NCBI GenBank assembly: GCA_963778225.1
Contig: CAVZTR010000002.1
Location: forward strand, 62,001 to 126,000
From: JAGVSR01 sp963778225
Lineage (GTDB): Bacteria; Pseudomonadota; Alphaproteobacteria; Rhizobiales; Hyphomicrobiaceae
Direction: 5' to 3'
DNA: 64,000 nt
Positions 7,562 to 16,454 of this stretch are shown here, piece by piece. The notes under the pieces were generated by a model. The model was not told the origin of the DNA. It made no database searches and worked only from the letters and a program-made list of their open reading frames with translations. The translations under genes were made by a program, and so were the position numbers. Position 1 is the stretch's first letter, and every line of letters starts with the position of its first letter.

Positions 7562-10213
7562 TCAGGCCTCGAGCATTTTGGTCACGATCTCGAAAACGTC
7601 GCGGGAAATACTCTCTGATTTTGCAACCTTTTGCAGCGCTTTGCGCGCCTGAGCCCGACGCCCAGGCTCGAGAGATTTCCAGGACCGGAAGCAACCCAGC
7701 ATGCGGGCGGCAATCTGGGGGTTCAAGGCATCAATCTTGAGGACTTCGGTGGCGAGGAAGTGGTAGCCGGCGCCGTCGGGCCGGTTGAATTGAAGCGGGT
7801 TCTGGAGGGCGAAGTTGCCGATCAGCGCGCGAACTTTGTTGGGCATCGCATAACTGAAGAGCGGGTGGCTTGTCAGGTCCCGCACGCGATCCAGCGCGTC
7901 CGGCAAGGTCGATTGCGCCTGCGCTGCAAACCAGGTGTCGATGACCAGGTGATCGGCCTTCCACCGGTCGTGGAAGGCATCGAACGCTGCGGCACGTTCG
8001 GGAACGTCGAGGCTCGAAATCAAAACCAGCGCGTGGGCTTGATCGGTCATCGAGGTCGCCTTGCGGAAGTGATCCCACACTCGCTTCAGGTCGCGTGGTT
8101 CGGCGCGGGCTGTGAGCAGCGTGAGGGCGGCGTTGCGCAGGGCGCGCTTGCCGGCGCTGCGCGCGTCGGGCGAGAATGGACCACGCGGAGATGATCCGCC
8201 GTAGATCGCCTCCAGTTCTTCGCCAAGAGTGGTGGCGACGAGTTTCGTCAAATGGCTATGGGCGCGGTAGACAAGATCTGGATCTACATTGCGCCCAATC
8301 TCTCGTGCGATGTCGGCTTGGCTCGGCAAGCGCAGCAATTCGGCGCGGTAAGCGGGATTCAAATTCTTGTCGGCCATGGCGAGGCCGAGGGCCTTTGCGA
8401 AGGCAAGCCCGCGTGTGGCGCGCTTTCCCTCCTTCAGGAGTTCGACGTTCGCTATCAGAGTACGGGTGGCGTAGACGTTGGCGGATTGCCATCGATTGAA
8501 AAGATCCGTGTCGTTGGCGACCAGAAATTCCAGGTCGCGGTCCGAAAGGTCGATCGTCAGGCGAACCGGAGCCGAGAATCCCTGCAGCAGCGATGGGACG
8601 GGGCGCGAGGGCACATCCACGAACCGAAACGTTTCGGTGCGCTTGGTAACATGCAGCACGCCGTCTGGGACGGCATCACCGGTGTCGAGCTTCAGATCAA
8701 TCGGCTGACCGTTGCTGCCGAGGAGGGCGACGCGTAGCGGAATGTGCAGCGGCTGCTTTTTGGGCTGACCTGCTGTCGGCCGCTGCATCTGCTCGACCTT
8801 GAGCGAGGCGATTTTTGAAGCGCGATCCCAGTTCAGCGATGTGACAAGTTCCGGCGTGCCGGATTGGAGATACCAAAGCTTGAACTGGGAGAGATCGCGG
8901 CCCGATGCATCCTCGAAACACTTGAGGAAGTCTTCGATCGTCGCGGCATCTCCGTCGTGGCGCTCGAAGTAGAGATCCATGCCGGCGCGGAAACGTTCCG
9001 CGCCGAGCAGCGTCTCAATCATGCGCACCAGTTCGGCGCCTTTTTCATAGATGGTCGGCGTGTAGAAGTTATTGATCTCGATATAGGTGTCTGGCCGCAC
9101 CGGATGGGACAGGGGACCGTTGTCTTCAGGGAATTGCGTCGCCTTCAGCTGGCGCACATCGTGGATGCGCTGCACGGTTCGGTCGCGCTCGTCGGAGGAG
9201 AATTCCTGGTCGCGGTAGACGGTCAGGCCTTCCTTCAGACAGAGCTGGAACCAGTCGCGGCAGGTAATGCGGTTGCCGGTCCAGTTGTGGAAATACTCGT
9301 GCGCGACGACGCTTTCGATCGCCTCGAACATGGCGTCTGTCGCGGTTTCGGGGGAGGCCAGGATGAGGCGGTCGTTGAAGATGTTGAGGCCCTTGTTCTC
9401 CATAGCGCCCATGTTGAAGTCCGACACGGCGACGATATTGAAAACATCAAGATCGTACTCGCGGCCGAAGCGCTTTTCGTCCCAGATCATAGAGCGCTTC
9501 AGGGCATCCATAGCCCATTCGGCGCGGGCCTCCTTGCCATGCTCCACGTAGATGCCGAGGTCGACCTTGCGGCCGGACATGGTCTTGAAGGTGGAACGAA
9601 TGGCTGCGAGATCACCGCCGACGAGAGCGAAGAGGTAGCAAGGTTTGGGGTGGGGATCATGCCAGACGGCGAAGTGGCGTTTGCCGCGGTCGAGTTTGCC
9701 GGCCGCAACGGGGTTTCCGTTGCCCAGGAGAACGGGCGCCATGGCGGTCTCGGCCTCGATGCGGGTCGTGTAGACCGAAAGAACGTCGGGACGGTCGAGG
9801 AAGAAGGTGATGCGGCGGAAACCCTCCGCCTCGCATTGGGTGCAGAAGATCCCGCGGGACCGATAAAGCCCCTGCAACGCGGTGTTAGCTTCAGGATTGA
9901 CGGTGACAACGGTTTCCAGTGTGAAGAGGGCGTCGGGGACTTTAGGCAGCGCCAGACGCGTCGCCGATTGCCGGTATTGGCCTGCCGTGAGCGGCTTGCC
10001 GTCGAGCTTGATGCTTTGCAACTTTAGGTGCTCGCCATCGAGCTTGAGCGCGCCGGGCTTGCCACGGTGGGCCGGGTTTGGTCGGATCGTCAGTTTCGAG
10101 CGGACTAGGGTATCGGTTGGATGCAGGGTGATGTCCAACTCGACCTTGTCGATGAGATAGGAGGACGGGCGGTAGTCATCGAGGCGAATTGGGCGGGGCG
10201 TATCGGTTTTCAT
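7562..10213 (-). CDS. pepN: Aminopeptidase N (M1 family zinc metallopeptidase)
   Basis: PepN removes N-terminal residues from peptides in the cytoplasm. The substrate motif GAMEN is present, and so is the zinc site HEYFHNWTGNRITC, with the third ligand glutamate in LKEGLTVYRD. The N-terminal beta domain and the long helical C-terminal domain are complete. I chose ATG 10213 (MKTDTPRPIRLDDYRP) because family members begin this way. A GTG at 10285 would add 24 residues. Length is then 883 residues, normal for the PepN type. It is divergent from eutB, with about 185 bases between the starts. No regulatory site was recognised there. Confidence 0.96.
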   Translation of the reverse strand: MKTDTPRPIRLDDYRPSSYLIDKVELDITLHPTDTLVRSKLTIRPNPAHRGKPGALKLDGEHLKLQSIKLDGKPLTAGQYRQSATRLALPKVPDALFTLETVVTVNPEANTALQGLYRSRGIFCTQCEAEGFRRITFFLDRPDVLSVYTTRIEAETAMAPVLLGNGNPVAAGKLDRGKRHFAVWHDPHPKPCYLFALVGGDLAAIRSTFKTMSGRKVDLGIYVEHGKEARAEWAMDALKRSMIWDEKRFGREYDLDVFNIVAVSDFNMGAMENKGLNIFNDRLILASPETATDAMFEAIESVVAHEYFHNWTGNRITCRDWFQLCLKEGLTVYRDQEFSSDERDRTVQRIHDVRQLKATQFPEDNGPLSHPVRPDTYIEINNFYTPTIYEKGAELVRMIETLLGAERFRAGMDLYFERHDGDAATIEDFLKCFEDASGRDLSQFKLWYLQSGTPELVTSLNWDRASKIASLKVEQMQRPTAGQPKKQPLHIPLRVALLGSNGQPIDLKLDTGDAVPDGVLHVTKRTETFRFVDVPSRPVPSLLQGFSAPVRLTIDLSDRDLEFLVANDTDLFNRWQSANVYATRTLIANVELLKEGKRATRGLAFAKALGLAMADKNLNPAYRAELLRLPSQADIAREIGRNVDPDLVYRAHSHLTKLVATTLGEELEAIYGGSSPRGPFSPDARSAGKRALRNAALTLLTARAEPRDLKRVWDHFRKATSMTDQAHALVLISSLDVPERAAAFDAFHDRWKADHLVIDTWFAAQAQSTLPDALDRVRDLTSHPLFSYAMPNKVRALIGNFALQNPLQFNRPDGAGYHFLATEVLKIDALNPQIAARMLGCFRSWKSLEPGRRAQARKALQKVAKSESISRDVFEIVTKMLEA

Positions 10214-10398
10214 CGGGTACTGTCTGGGCTCATCGACGGTGTTGCGACGTTCGTGGACACTAGGGTGATGCGCTGCTTTCGTCACGCGTTATGCCTTGAT
10301 ATGTCGCATACATACGCGGGGCTTGAAGTCGGCGGCGGGCATCTGTGATAGTGGCATCGGGTGCCTCGGAAACATGGATGCCGTTTGGAGGGCTGAAC

Positions 10399-11787
10399 AT
10401 GGGCTCATTCGCACATATTGTGGGCGGGGAGCGTTACGTTTTCGACGACCTCAAGGATCTTCTCGCCAAAGCATCGCCGCTGCGATCCGGTGACCAGCTT
10501 GCCGGCATTGCGGCTGAGACGGATGCCCAGCGGGCGGCGGCGCAGATCACGCTGGCTGACGTGCCGCTGACCGTGTTTCTGGAAGAGCAGGTGGTGCCGT
10601 ACGAGACAGACGAGGTGACGCGGCTCATCATCGATACGCACGACAAGACGGCTTTCAAGGCCGTCGCTCACCTGACGGTCGGCGGGTTCCGCGACTGGCT
10701 TTTGTCCGATCATGCGACGACCGAGGCGCTGACCAAGCTCGCGCCGGGGCTGACGCCGGAGATGGTCGCGGCGGTCTCCAAGATCATGCGGGTGCAGGAT
10801 CTCGTCATGGTGGCCAAGAAGTGCCGCGTTGTGACGAAGTTCCGCAACACGATTGGGCTGGAGGGGCGGATGGCGACGCGGTTGCAGCCCAACCATCCAA
10901 CGGACGATGCCGCGGGGATCGCAGCAAGCATCGTGGATGGGCTGCTCTACGGCAACGGCGACGCGGTCATCGGGATCAATCCGGCGACCGACAGCATCGG
11001 TCAGGTGACGACGCTCGTCGAGATGCTCGACGGCATTATCAGCCGTTACGAAATCCCGACGCAGTCGTGCATCCTCACTCATGTCACGACGACGATCGAG
11101 GCGATCAATCGGGGGGCGCCGGTTGATCTGGTGTTCCAGTCGATCGCCGGTACCGAGGCGGCCAACAAGAGCTTCGGCATCGATCTCAAGATCTTGCAGG
11201 AAGGCTATGAAGCAGGGCTCTCGTTGAAGCGGGGCACCGTTGGCGACAACGTGATGTATTTCGAAACGGGGCAGGGAAGTGCGCTGTCCGCCAACGCGCA
11301 TCACGGGGCGGATCAGCAGACGATCGAAACGCGGGCTTATGCGGTGGCGCGCAAATACAAGCCGCTGCTGATCAATACCGTCGTGGGCTTCATCGGGCCG
11401 GAGTATCTCTACGATGGTCGGCAGATCGTCCGCGCCGGGCTCGAGGATCATTTCTGCGGCAAGCTGCTCGGTCTGCCGATGGGATGTGACATCTGCTACA
11501 CGAACCACGCGGAAGCCGACCAGAACGACATGGATATCCTTCTCACCATGCTGGGCGTCGCGGGCATCAACTTCATCATGGGCATTCCCGGTTCCGATGA
11601 CGTGATGCTGAATTACCAAACGACGTCGTTTCACGATGCGCTCTATGTGCGCCGCGTGCTCGGACTTAAGCCCGCGCCGGAATTCGAGGCGTGGCTGAAG
11701 GCGCAGGAGATTTTCGCGGAGGGTGATCAGGTATCCCTCTCTTCAGGTGTGCCGCGTGCGTTTCGCCGCGCCATCGCTGCGGAGTAG
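10399..11787 (+). CDS. eutB: Ethanolamine ammonia-lyase large subunit
   Basis: EutB with EutC forms the adenosylcobalamin-dependent enzyme that turns ethanolamine into acetaldehyde and ammonia. The start at 10399 (MGSFAHIVGGERYVFDDL) has a GGAGG site seven bases upstream. The protein has 462 residues, close to the E. coli length, and the TIM-barrel sequence appears intact, including the conserved NPATDSI and FETGQGSALSANAHHGADQ regions. eutC follows after three bases. No eut shell-protein, EutA reactivase or permease gene is in the window, so this is the short, microcompartment-free type. Ammonia made here would feed the nitrogen metabolism controlled through glnE. Confidence 0.96.
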   Translation: MGSFAHIVGGERYVFDDLKDLLAKASPLRSGDQLAGIAAETDAQRAAAQITLADVPLTVFLEEQVVPYETDEVTRLIIDTHDKTAFKAVAHLTVGGFRDWLLSDHATTEALTKLAPGLTPEMVAAVSKIMRVQDLVMVAKKCRVVTKFRNTIGLEGRMATRLQPNHPTDDAAGIAASIVDGLLYGNGDAVIGINPATDSIGQVTTLVEMLDGIISRYEIPTQSCILTHVTTTIEAINRGAPVDLVFQSIAGTEAANKSFGIDLKILQEGYEAGLSLKRGTVGDNVMYFETGQGSALSANAHHGADQQTIETRAYAVARKYKPLLINTVVGFIGPEYLYDGRQIVRAGLEDHFCGKLLGLPMGCDICYTNHAEADQNDMDILLTMLGVAGINFIMGIPGSDDVMLNYQTTSFHDALYVRRVLGLKPAPEFEAWLKAQEIFAEGDQVSLSSGVPRAFRRAIAAE

Positions 11788-11790
11788 ATC

Positions 11791-12600
11791 ATGTCCGAAG
11801 GCGACAAGACGATCACCATCTCCAATCCCTGGACGCATCTGCGCAAGCATACGCCAGCGCGCATCGCGCTGGGCCGGACAGGGGTAAGCGTTCCCACGGC
11901 CGAGCATCTGGCGTTCCAACTCGCGCATGCGCGGGCCCGCAGTGCCGTGCATCACGCGATCGACCTGTCCAAACTCGCGCAGGACCTGAAGCGGTTCGGG
12001 CCGGTGATCGAAGTCCATAGTGCAGCACCGGATCGGCCAACGTATCTGCAGCGGCCGGACCTGGGGCGGCGCTTGTCGCCTGCTTCGGCTGAAAAATTGG
12101 CGTCGGAGGTCAAAGGGCCGTTTGACGTTGCGTATGTGATTGCCGATGGCTTGTCGGCGTTTGCGATCGAGAAAAACATCGTGCCGTTCCTGGAGGCGAT
12201 GTTGACGGTGTCGGATACCGCGGGTTGGACGCGAGCGCCGTTGATCGTCGCGGGGCAGGGTCGGGTCGCGCTTGGCGATGAAATCGGATCGATCATCGGT
12301 GCGCGAATGGTCGTGATGTTGATTGGGGAGCGGCCGGGGTTGTCGTCTCCGGACAGTCTCGGCATCTATCTCACCTACGGTCCCAAGGTGGGCCTCACGG
12401 ACGCGGATCGCAATTGCATTTCGAATGTTCGGACCGAGGGTCTGTCTTACGCGGAAGCTGCATACAAGCTGCACTACCTCGCGTCGGAGGCGGTGAAGCG
12501 GAAGCTTTCCGGCGTCAATCTGAAGGACGATGCGGAGGTTCTGCCGAAGCCGGATGGAGAGGCGGGGCGGAACTTCTTGCTCGATGGACCCAAAGGTTAA
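11791..12600 (+). CDS. eutC: Ethanolamine ammonia-lyase small subunit
   Basis: This is a 269-residue partner of EutB that contributes to cobalamin binding. Recognisable blocks are TPARIALGRTG near the start, RPDLGRRLS in the middle and GLSYAEAAYKLHYL near the C-terminus. The ATG at 11791 follows the eutB stop by three bases, so the two are an operon and probably translationally coupled. The stop overlaps the end of the convergent Lrp-type gene by four bases. Confidence 0.95.
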   Translation: MSEGDKTITISNPWTHLRKHTPARIALGRTGVSVPTAEHLAFQLAHARARSAVHHAIDLSKLAQDLKRFGPVIEVHSAAPDRPTYLQRPDLGRRLSPASAEKLASEVKGPFDVAYVIADGLSAFAIEKNIVPFLEAMLTVSDTAGWTRAPLIVAGQGRVALGDEIGSIIGARMVVMLIGERPGLSSPDSLGIYLTYGPKVGLTDADRNCISNVRTEGLSYAEAAYKLHYLASEAVKRKLSGVNLKDDAEVLPKPDGEAGRNFLLDGPKG

Positions 12601-13076
12601 CCGCGCGGGCGCGTCAGTAGCGTTTCGGGAAGAGGTCGCGACTTGACTTCGCGTAATGCGAAACTCGAGCGCAGGCGCGTGACGCCAGGAAGGCGCGCGA
12701 GTTCGTGACGGTGGATGCGCTCGTAGTCGGCCAAATCGCGGGCGAGCACGGTGAGCACATAATCATCTTCTCCCGACATGAGGTGGCACGAGACGACGGA
12801 GGGTGCTGCGGAGACGGCTTTTTCGAAGGCCGCCAATAGATCCTCGCTCTGGCTCTTCAAGCTGATTTGGACGAGCACCGTCATATCGAGCCCGAGAGCC
12901 GTGCGACTGACCCGGGCTTGGTAGCCCTCGATGACCCCTTTCTCTTCCAGGGCTTTGATACGCCGGGCGATGGCGGTGGCGGACAAGGGCACCCGCTCGG
13001 TCAGTTCCACCTGGGAGAGGCGTCCATTTTCTGAGAGGGCGCTCAGAATGGCCATATCAAGCGCATCGAGGTTCAT
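12597..13076 (-). CDS. Lrp/AsnC family transcriptional regulator
   Basis: This 159-residue protein has an N-terminal winged helix (residues 4-60: LDALDMAILSALSENGRLS, then VELTERVPLSATAIARRIK) and a C-terminal RAM ligand-binding domain with the family motif VVSCHLMSGEDDYVL. Lrp/AsnC proteins bind amino acids and control nearby amino-acid genes. It is divergent from ald across 140 bases that contain three palindromes. It is most likely the activator or autoregulated controller of alanine dehydrogenase, as known for AldR/Lrp in other proteobacteria and mycobacteria. The ligand is inferred to be alanine. Confidence 0.92.
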   Translation of the reverse strand: MNLDALDMAILSALSENGRLSQVELTERVPLSATAIARRIKALEEKGVIEGYQARVSRTALGLDMTVLVQISLKSQSEDLLAAFEKAVSAAPSVVSCHLMSGEDDYVLTVLARDLADYERIHRHELARLPGVTRLRSSFALREVKSRPLPETLLTRPRG

Positions 13077-13109
13077 AGGCGCTGTTTTTCTGCCTGTGAG
13101 ATAGTTTTC

Positions 13110-13185
13110 GCGCAGATTATCTGCGCCTGGCGTTCAAAACGCCAGCCAAAAAGCCGACCTTCGGCGCGAAAATGTGATCACATTT
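13110..13185. promoter_or_regulatory. lrp-ald divergent control region with three palindromes
   Basis: Three separate inverted repeats occupy 76 bases between the divergent lrp and ald starts. They are 13110-13126 (core CGCAGATTATCTGCG, one-base centre), 13127-13145 (CTGGCGTTCAAAACGCCAG, eight-base arms) and 13170-13185 (AAATGTGATCACATTT, perfect 16-base palindrome). Multiple phased sites are usual for Lrp-type octamers. Which palindrome binds which protein is not known. The last one also resembles a shortened Crp-type half-site pair. Confidence 0.6.
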
Positions 13186-13216
13186 AACGCATCAGATTTG
13201 CTTCCAGGAGGACATC

Positions 13217-14341
13217 ATGCGGATCGGCGTTCCCACAGAGATCAAGGTCAACGAGTACCGGGTTGGCCTCGTGCCGGGATCCGTGCGCGAACTGACCGCA
13301 AAGGGCCACGAAGTGTTCGTCCAGTCCGGTGCGGGCGCCGGTATCTTTGCGGATGATAATGCCTACGAATATGCCGGGGCTAAAATACTTCCCGACGCTG
13401 AGGCTGTCTTCGCGCAGAGCGAGATGATCGTGAAGGTGAAGGAGCCGCAGAAGGTCGAATGGGAGCGCCTGCGCCCCGACCATATTCTCTTCACCTACCT
13501 CCACTTGGCCCCGGATGCGGAGCAGGCCAATGGACTCCTGGCCTCGGGCGCAACGGCTATTGCGTATGAAACCGTCACTGACGCCAACGGCGGTCTACCA
13601 CTGCTCGCACCGATGAGTGAAGTGGCGGGCCGGTTATCGATCGAGGCAGCGGCGATTGCGCTGCGCCGTCCGACGGGTGGCCGCGGTGTTCTCATGGGTG
13701 GCGTACCCGGCGTGAAGCCGGCGAAGGTCGTGGTGCTCGGCGGCGGTGTCGTCGGTACGCATGCGGCCCGTATGGCTGCGGGGCTTGGTGCGGATGTCAC
13801 CATTCTCGACCGGTCACTGCCGCGTCTGCGTCAGCTCGATGAGTTGTTCCAGGGGCGTGTGCGGACGCTCGCCTCTACGATGTCGACGGTCGAGAGCGAA
13901 GTGCTGGCCGCCGATGTGGTCGTCGGCGCGGTACTGGTCGCAGGTGCAAGCGCGCCGAAGCTCGTGACGCGCGACATGCTGCGCGCCATGAAAACTGGGG
14001 CGGTTCTTGTCGATGTGTCGATCGACCAGGGCGGCTGCTTCGAAACCTCGAAACCGACGACACATGCCGATCCGACCTTCGAGGTCGATGGCATCATCCA
14101 CTACTGCGTCGCCAACATGCCGGGTGCGGTGCCGAATACCTCGGCGCAGGCTTTGAACAACGCCACGCTGCCGTTCGTGATGAAACTCGCCGACAAAGGG
14201 CTCGCCGCGTTCGATCGCGATCCGCATTTGGCGGCCGGGCTCAACGTGAAGGGCGGGCGGATCATGCATCAGGCGGTGGCCGCGTCGCTCGGCTTTGATC
14301 GGCTGGGCGGGGGAAAGCCGGTGGCGCTCGCGGCTGAGTGA
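13217..14341 (+). CDS. ald: Alanine dehydrogenase
   Basis: Ald interconverts L-alanine with pyruvate and ammonia using NAD. The N-terminal signature MRIGVPTEIKVNEYRVGL is typical. The substrate lysine lies in KVKEPQ near residue 75 and the catalytic histidine in YLHLAPD near residue 96. The NAD-binding Rossmann motif VLGGGVVGTHAARMAAGLGA is near residue 175. Length is 374 residues, normal for the family. ATG 13217 has an AGGAGG site seven bases upstream. The gene is followed by a rho-independent-type hairpin at 14371. Control by the divergent Lrp protein is likely. Confidence 0.97.
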   Translation: MRIGVPTEIKVNEYRVGLVPGSVRELTAKGHEVFVQSGAGAGIFADDNAYEYAGAKILPDAEAVFAQSEMIVKVKEPQKVEWERLRPDHILFTYLHLAPDAEQANGLLASGATAIAYETVTDANGGLPLLAPMSEVAGRLSIEAAAIALRRPTGGRGVLMGGVPGVKPAKVVVLGGGVVGTHAARMAAGLGADVTILDRSLPRLRQLDELFQGRVRTLASTMSTVESEVLAADVVVGAVLVAGASAPKLVTRDMLRAMKTGAVLVDVSIDQGGCFETSKPTTHADPTFEVDGIIHYCVANMPGAVPNTSAQALNNATLPFVMKLADKGLAAFDRDPHLAAGLNVKGGRIMHQAVAASLGFDRLGGGKPVALAAE

Positions 14342-14370
14342 TCTTGCGAGCGCGTTTGACCAGATAATTG

Positions 14371-14410
14371 GACGGGGTGGTGCTGTGAAGGCGCCGCCCC
14401 GTCTTTCGTT
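14371..14410 (+). terminator. Putative terminator after ald
   Basis: GACGGGG at 14371-14377 pairs with CCCCGTC at 14397-14403, followed by TTTCGTTT. The loop is long (19 bases), so strength is uncertain, but the position 30 bases after the ald stop fits. Confidence 0.5.
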
Positions 14411-14427
14411 TCAGCCGGATTGATTAC

Positions 14428-14471
14428 TGCGCCCGGCAACTCCTCTCCGGGAAGCCGGCCGCCGGGGCGCC
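14428..14471. repeat. REP-like hairpin, degenerate copy 1
   Basis: An outer stem of GCGCCCGGC with GCCGGGGCGC (one bulged base) surrounds a diverged version of a core also seen at 50516 and 62783. The shared end is GAAGCCGGCCGCC here against GAGCCGGCCGCC in the other two copies. The inner hairpin is decayed. It lies in the convergent gap between ald and the thioesterase gene. Confidence 0.5.
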
Positions 14472-14523
14472 AGGGCGTCTCTGGTTCATATGGTCCGCGA
14501 CGGCCGGTACGGGCACACCAGTA

Positions 14524-14931
14524 TCAGGTGGCGGGTTCGACCAGCCGCTTGCGGAACTCTTCGACGGCGACTGTGGCCCGCACGTGTTCGCCGGATCCGA
14601 TCGGGCGAACTCCATCTTCTGCCGTGACGCGGAAAAAGAGGCGACGGCCCTTGATCTCGACGAGTTCTGCGGAGGCGGTGACGGTGCGCCCGATCGGCGT
14701 CGGCGCCACATGATCGACGGCAATGCGAATTCCGAGACTCGTATATCCCGGCTCCAGAAGATGCTCGGTGCAATCGACGGCGGCGGACTCCATCAGCGCA
14801 ATCATCACCGGCGTGGCCAGGACGGCTTCACAGCCGCTGCCCACATGTTCCGCCGTGTGCTCGTATTCTACCGTGATTTCGGCCGTGCCGATCAGGCCTA
14901 CGCGCAGCGCGTTCGTGTCGGTCATGCCCAT
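14524..14931 (-). CDS. Hotdog-fold thioesterase, FlK-like
   Basis: This is a 135-residue protein of the fluoroacetyl-CoA thioesterase-like hotdog group. Features are the EHVGSGCEAVLATPVMIALM block near the start, followed by an acidic/histidine region (ESAAVDCTEHLL), and the VDHVAPTPIGRTVTA segment. Members hydrolyse small acyl-CoA esters; the substrate cannot be told. Two in-frame ATGs (14931 and 14925) are possible; an AAGGA site lies just upstream and suits the second slightly better. It is a single gene convergent with ald. Confidence 0.8.
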   Translation of the reverse strand: MGMTDTNALRVGLIGTAEITVEYEHTAEHVGSGCEAVLATPVMIALMESAAVDCTEHLLEPGYTSLGIRIAVDHVAPTPIGRTVTASAELVEIKGRRLFFRVTAEDGVRPIGSGEHVRATVAVEEFRKRLVEPAT

Positions 14932-14991
14932 CGTCCTTCGCCGCTTCCCTCGCGTTAGAGTGCGCTTATTCGAGGAGCCGGGGAAGACGGG

Positions 14992-15498
14992 CTACTCGTC
15001 CTCGGGCCGGAACAGGTCGCCCGCGCAATTGAGATAGGCTTGACGGACGCGATGCGGCATCGGGCGCGGGAGATCGTAGGCAATCGTGCGGCCATCAACG
15101 GTTGTGATTTCGAAACGCCCGCCCATGACCATCAGCTCCTGGGCGAAGCTTGGTCCGGTAAAGCCTTCAAGTACGGTTCGGGCTTCCACGATGCCGTCAC
15201 CGATTGCCGCAGAGGCGGGAAACAAATTGGCGCTATCGTGCGAAGCGGTCGCAAACCGGACCGACGTGACGGCGGACGAGCCTGGGGTCGATCGGGCGCG
15301 GATTGCGAATGCGGTGTCGTTTCCCTCGCGGAAGGCGATAACTTCCCCGATTACCATTGCAGATGACGACATCATCCCGCATCCGGCGATCTTGCCATTT
15401 TCGAGCAGGGTCAGCGGTTCGACCTTTGCACCGTTATCCGCAGCCGCAGTGCCCGCTACTCCTCCAGCGGCGACAAGCGCAAAAAGCACCCGCATCAC
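14992..15498 (-). CDS. Exported protein of unknown function
   Basis: This 168-residue protein has a signal peptide (residues 1-20, cleavage after GTAAA). The mature part is predicted mostly beta and has two cysteines (GCGMM near residue 41 and LNCAGD near the C-terminus), which could form a disulphide in the periplasm. No family was recognised. It starts directly after the stop of the next gene on the same strand, so the 16394-14992 set (three genes) is probably one operon of exported proteins. Confidence 0.7.
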   Translation of the reverse strand: MMRVLFALVAAGGVAGTAAADNGAKVEPLTLLENGKIAGCGMMSSSAMVIGEVIAFREGNDTAFAIRARSTPGSSAVTSVRFATASHDSANLFPASAAIGDGIVEARTVLEGFTGPSFAQELMVMGGRFEITTVDGRTIAYDLPRPMPHRVRQAYLNCAGDLFRPEDE

Positions 15499-15918
15499 CT
15501 ACTGGGCCTTCGACATTTCTACGAGGCCCGGCGCAACGCTGCCTGCGGGCCCGATTTCCTTGTAGCCTTCCTTACAGCTCATCTGGTGTGCAAGCCGGCA
15601 GGGATTGGGATCGGCCGTGTGGGCGCAGGCGAGTGTCTTCTTCCAGGACTTGAGCACGGTGTCGGCCTGCACCTTGAACTTCTCCAAGTCTTCGCCGGTG
15701 AACGTGGTGGACAGGGCTTCCGCCTTGGCCGTTGGCTTCATGTCGAGGCACACAGATGCCATCCCTGCGGCCTGACCATAGCGGATCCCGGCGTCACGGG
15801 GATTGGTGAGATCGCCAAATTTTGCCGGCTGCGGCGTGGGCGTTTCGCCTGCATGCGCGGAAAGGCTGAGGGCGAAGATCGCGGTGGCGAGAGAGACGAC
15901 GAGACGACGAGCGGACAT
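15499..15918 (-). CDS. Exported protein of unknown function, paralogue of the 15996-16394 gene
   Basis: Start ATG 15918 has a GGAGG site seven bases away; a longer upstream frame is not needed. Residues 1-22 are a signal peptide (ending LSAHA). The mature protein has four cysteines and a C-terminal block KEIGPAGSVAPGLVEM. It shares layout with the neighbouring upstream gene: GQAAGMASVCLD against GQAIAAMATCPG, SWKKTLACAHT against AWQKAFACQDV, and the end block REIGPDGSALPGLLEF. Two disulphides are plausible. The function is unknown; a conserved secreted family duplicated in tandem is inferred. Confidence 0.75.
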   Translation of the reverse strand: MSARRLVVSLATAIFALSLSAHAGETPTPQPAKFGDLTNPRDAGIRYGQAAGMASVCLDMKPTAKAEALSTTFTGEDLEKFKVQADTVLKSWKKTLACAHTADPNPCRLAHQMSCKEGYKEIGPAGSVAPGLVEMSKAQ

Positions 15919-15995
15919 CAGGATCCTCCGGGATGATTTCCCAAATGTACGTCGCAGGTCGCGGTTCGGCTCATCGGAAATGATGCTGCAACGCA

Positions 15996-16394
15996 TCAAT
16001 CGATGGAGGGGGCAAACTCCAGGAGCCCGGGAAGGGCGGAGCCGTCGGGACCGATTTCACGCCACGTCATTGTACAGCTGAGGATCTTGGCTTTGCGGCA
16101 GCCGTTCATTTCGCGGGGAGATTGAGCGGGGTCAACGTCTTGGCAGGCAAATGCTTTCTGCCAAGCTTCGATGATCCGATTGCTGGCTGCTTGGAAGGCC
16201 TCGCGATCGTCGGGGGCAATCGCGGCGGCGAGCTCGGCGACCTTAATGGTGGTCTTTGCACCCGGGCAGGTTGCCATGGCCGCAATCGCCTGGCCATGAC
16301 GGGCGCCCTGCTCGTCGATGGGGTCAGCAGCGCTGCCGGCTGCGACTGGGGCCGTAAATGCAAACAGCAAAATGACGGAGAGGAAGATTTTCAT
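15996..16394 (-). CDS. Exported protein of unknown function, paralogue of the 15499-15918 gene
   Basis: This is a 132-residue protein with a signal peptide (residues 1-19, ending PVAAG). Four cysteines sit at positions matching those of its downstream neighbour. The C-terminal motif WREIGPDGSALPGLLEF is shared with that neighbour. It is the first gene of a probable three-gene exported-protein operon that runs to 14992. No domain was recognised. Confidence 0.72.
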   Translation of the reverse strand: MKIFLSVILLFAFTAPVAAGSAADPIDEQGARHGQAIAAMATCPGAKTTIKVAELAAAIAPDDREAFQAASNRIIEAWQKAFACQDVDPAQSPREMNGCRKAKILSCTMTWREIGPDGSALPGLLEFAPSID

Positions 16395-16454
16395 TGCGGG
16401 TGCTTACCACCCGCTCGCATCGAAGCAAAGACGCCGGACGAAGCGAAGCGGATT

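Noticed and set aside
8864..10027. 387-codon plus-strand frame opposite pepN
   Set aside because: It is a GC-rich antisense shadow, fully covered by the aminopeptidase gene.
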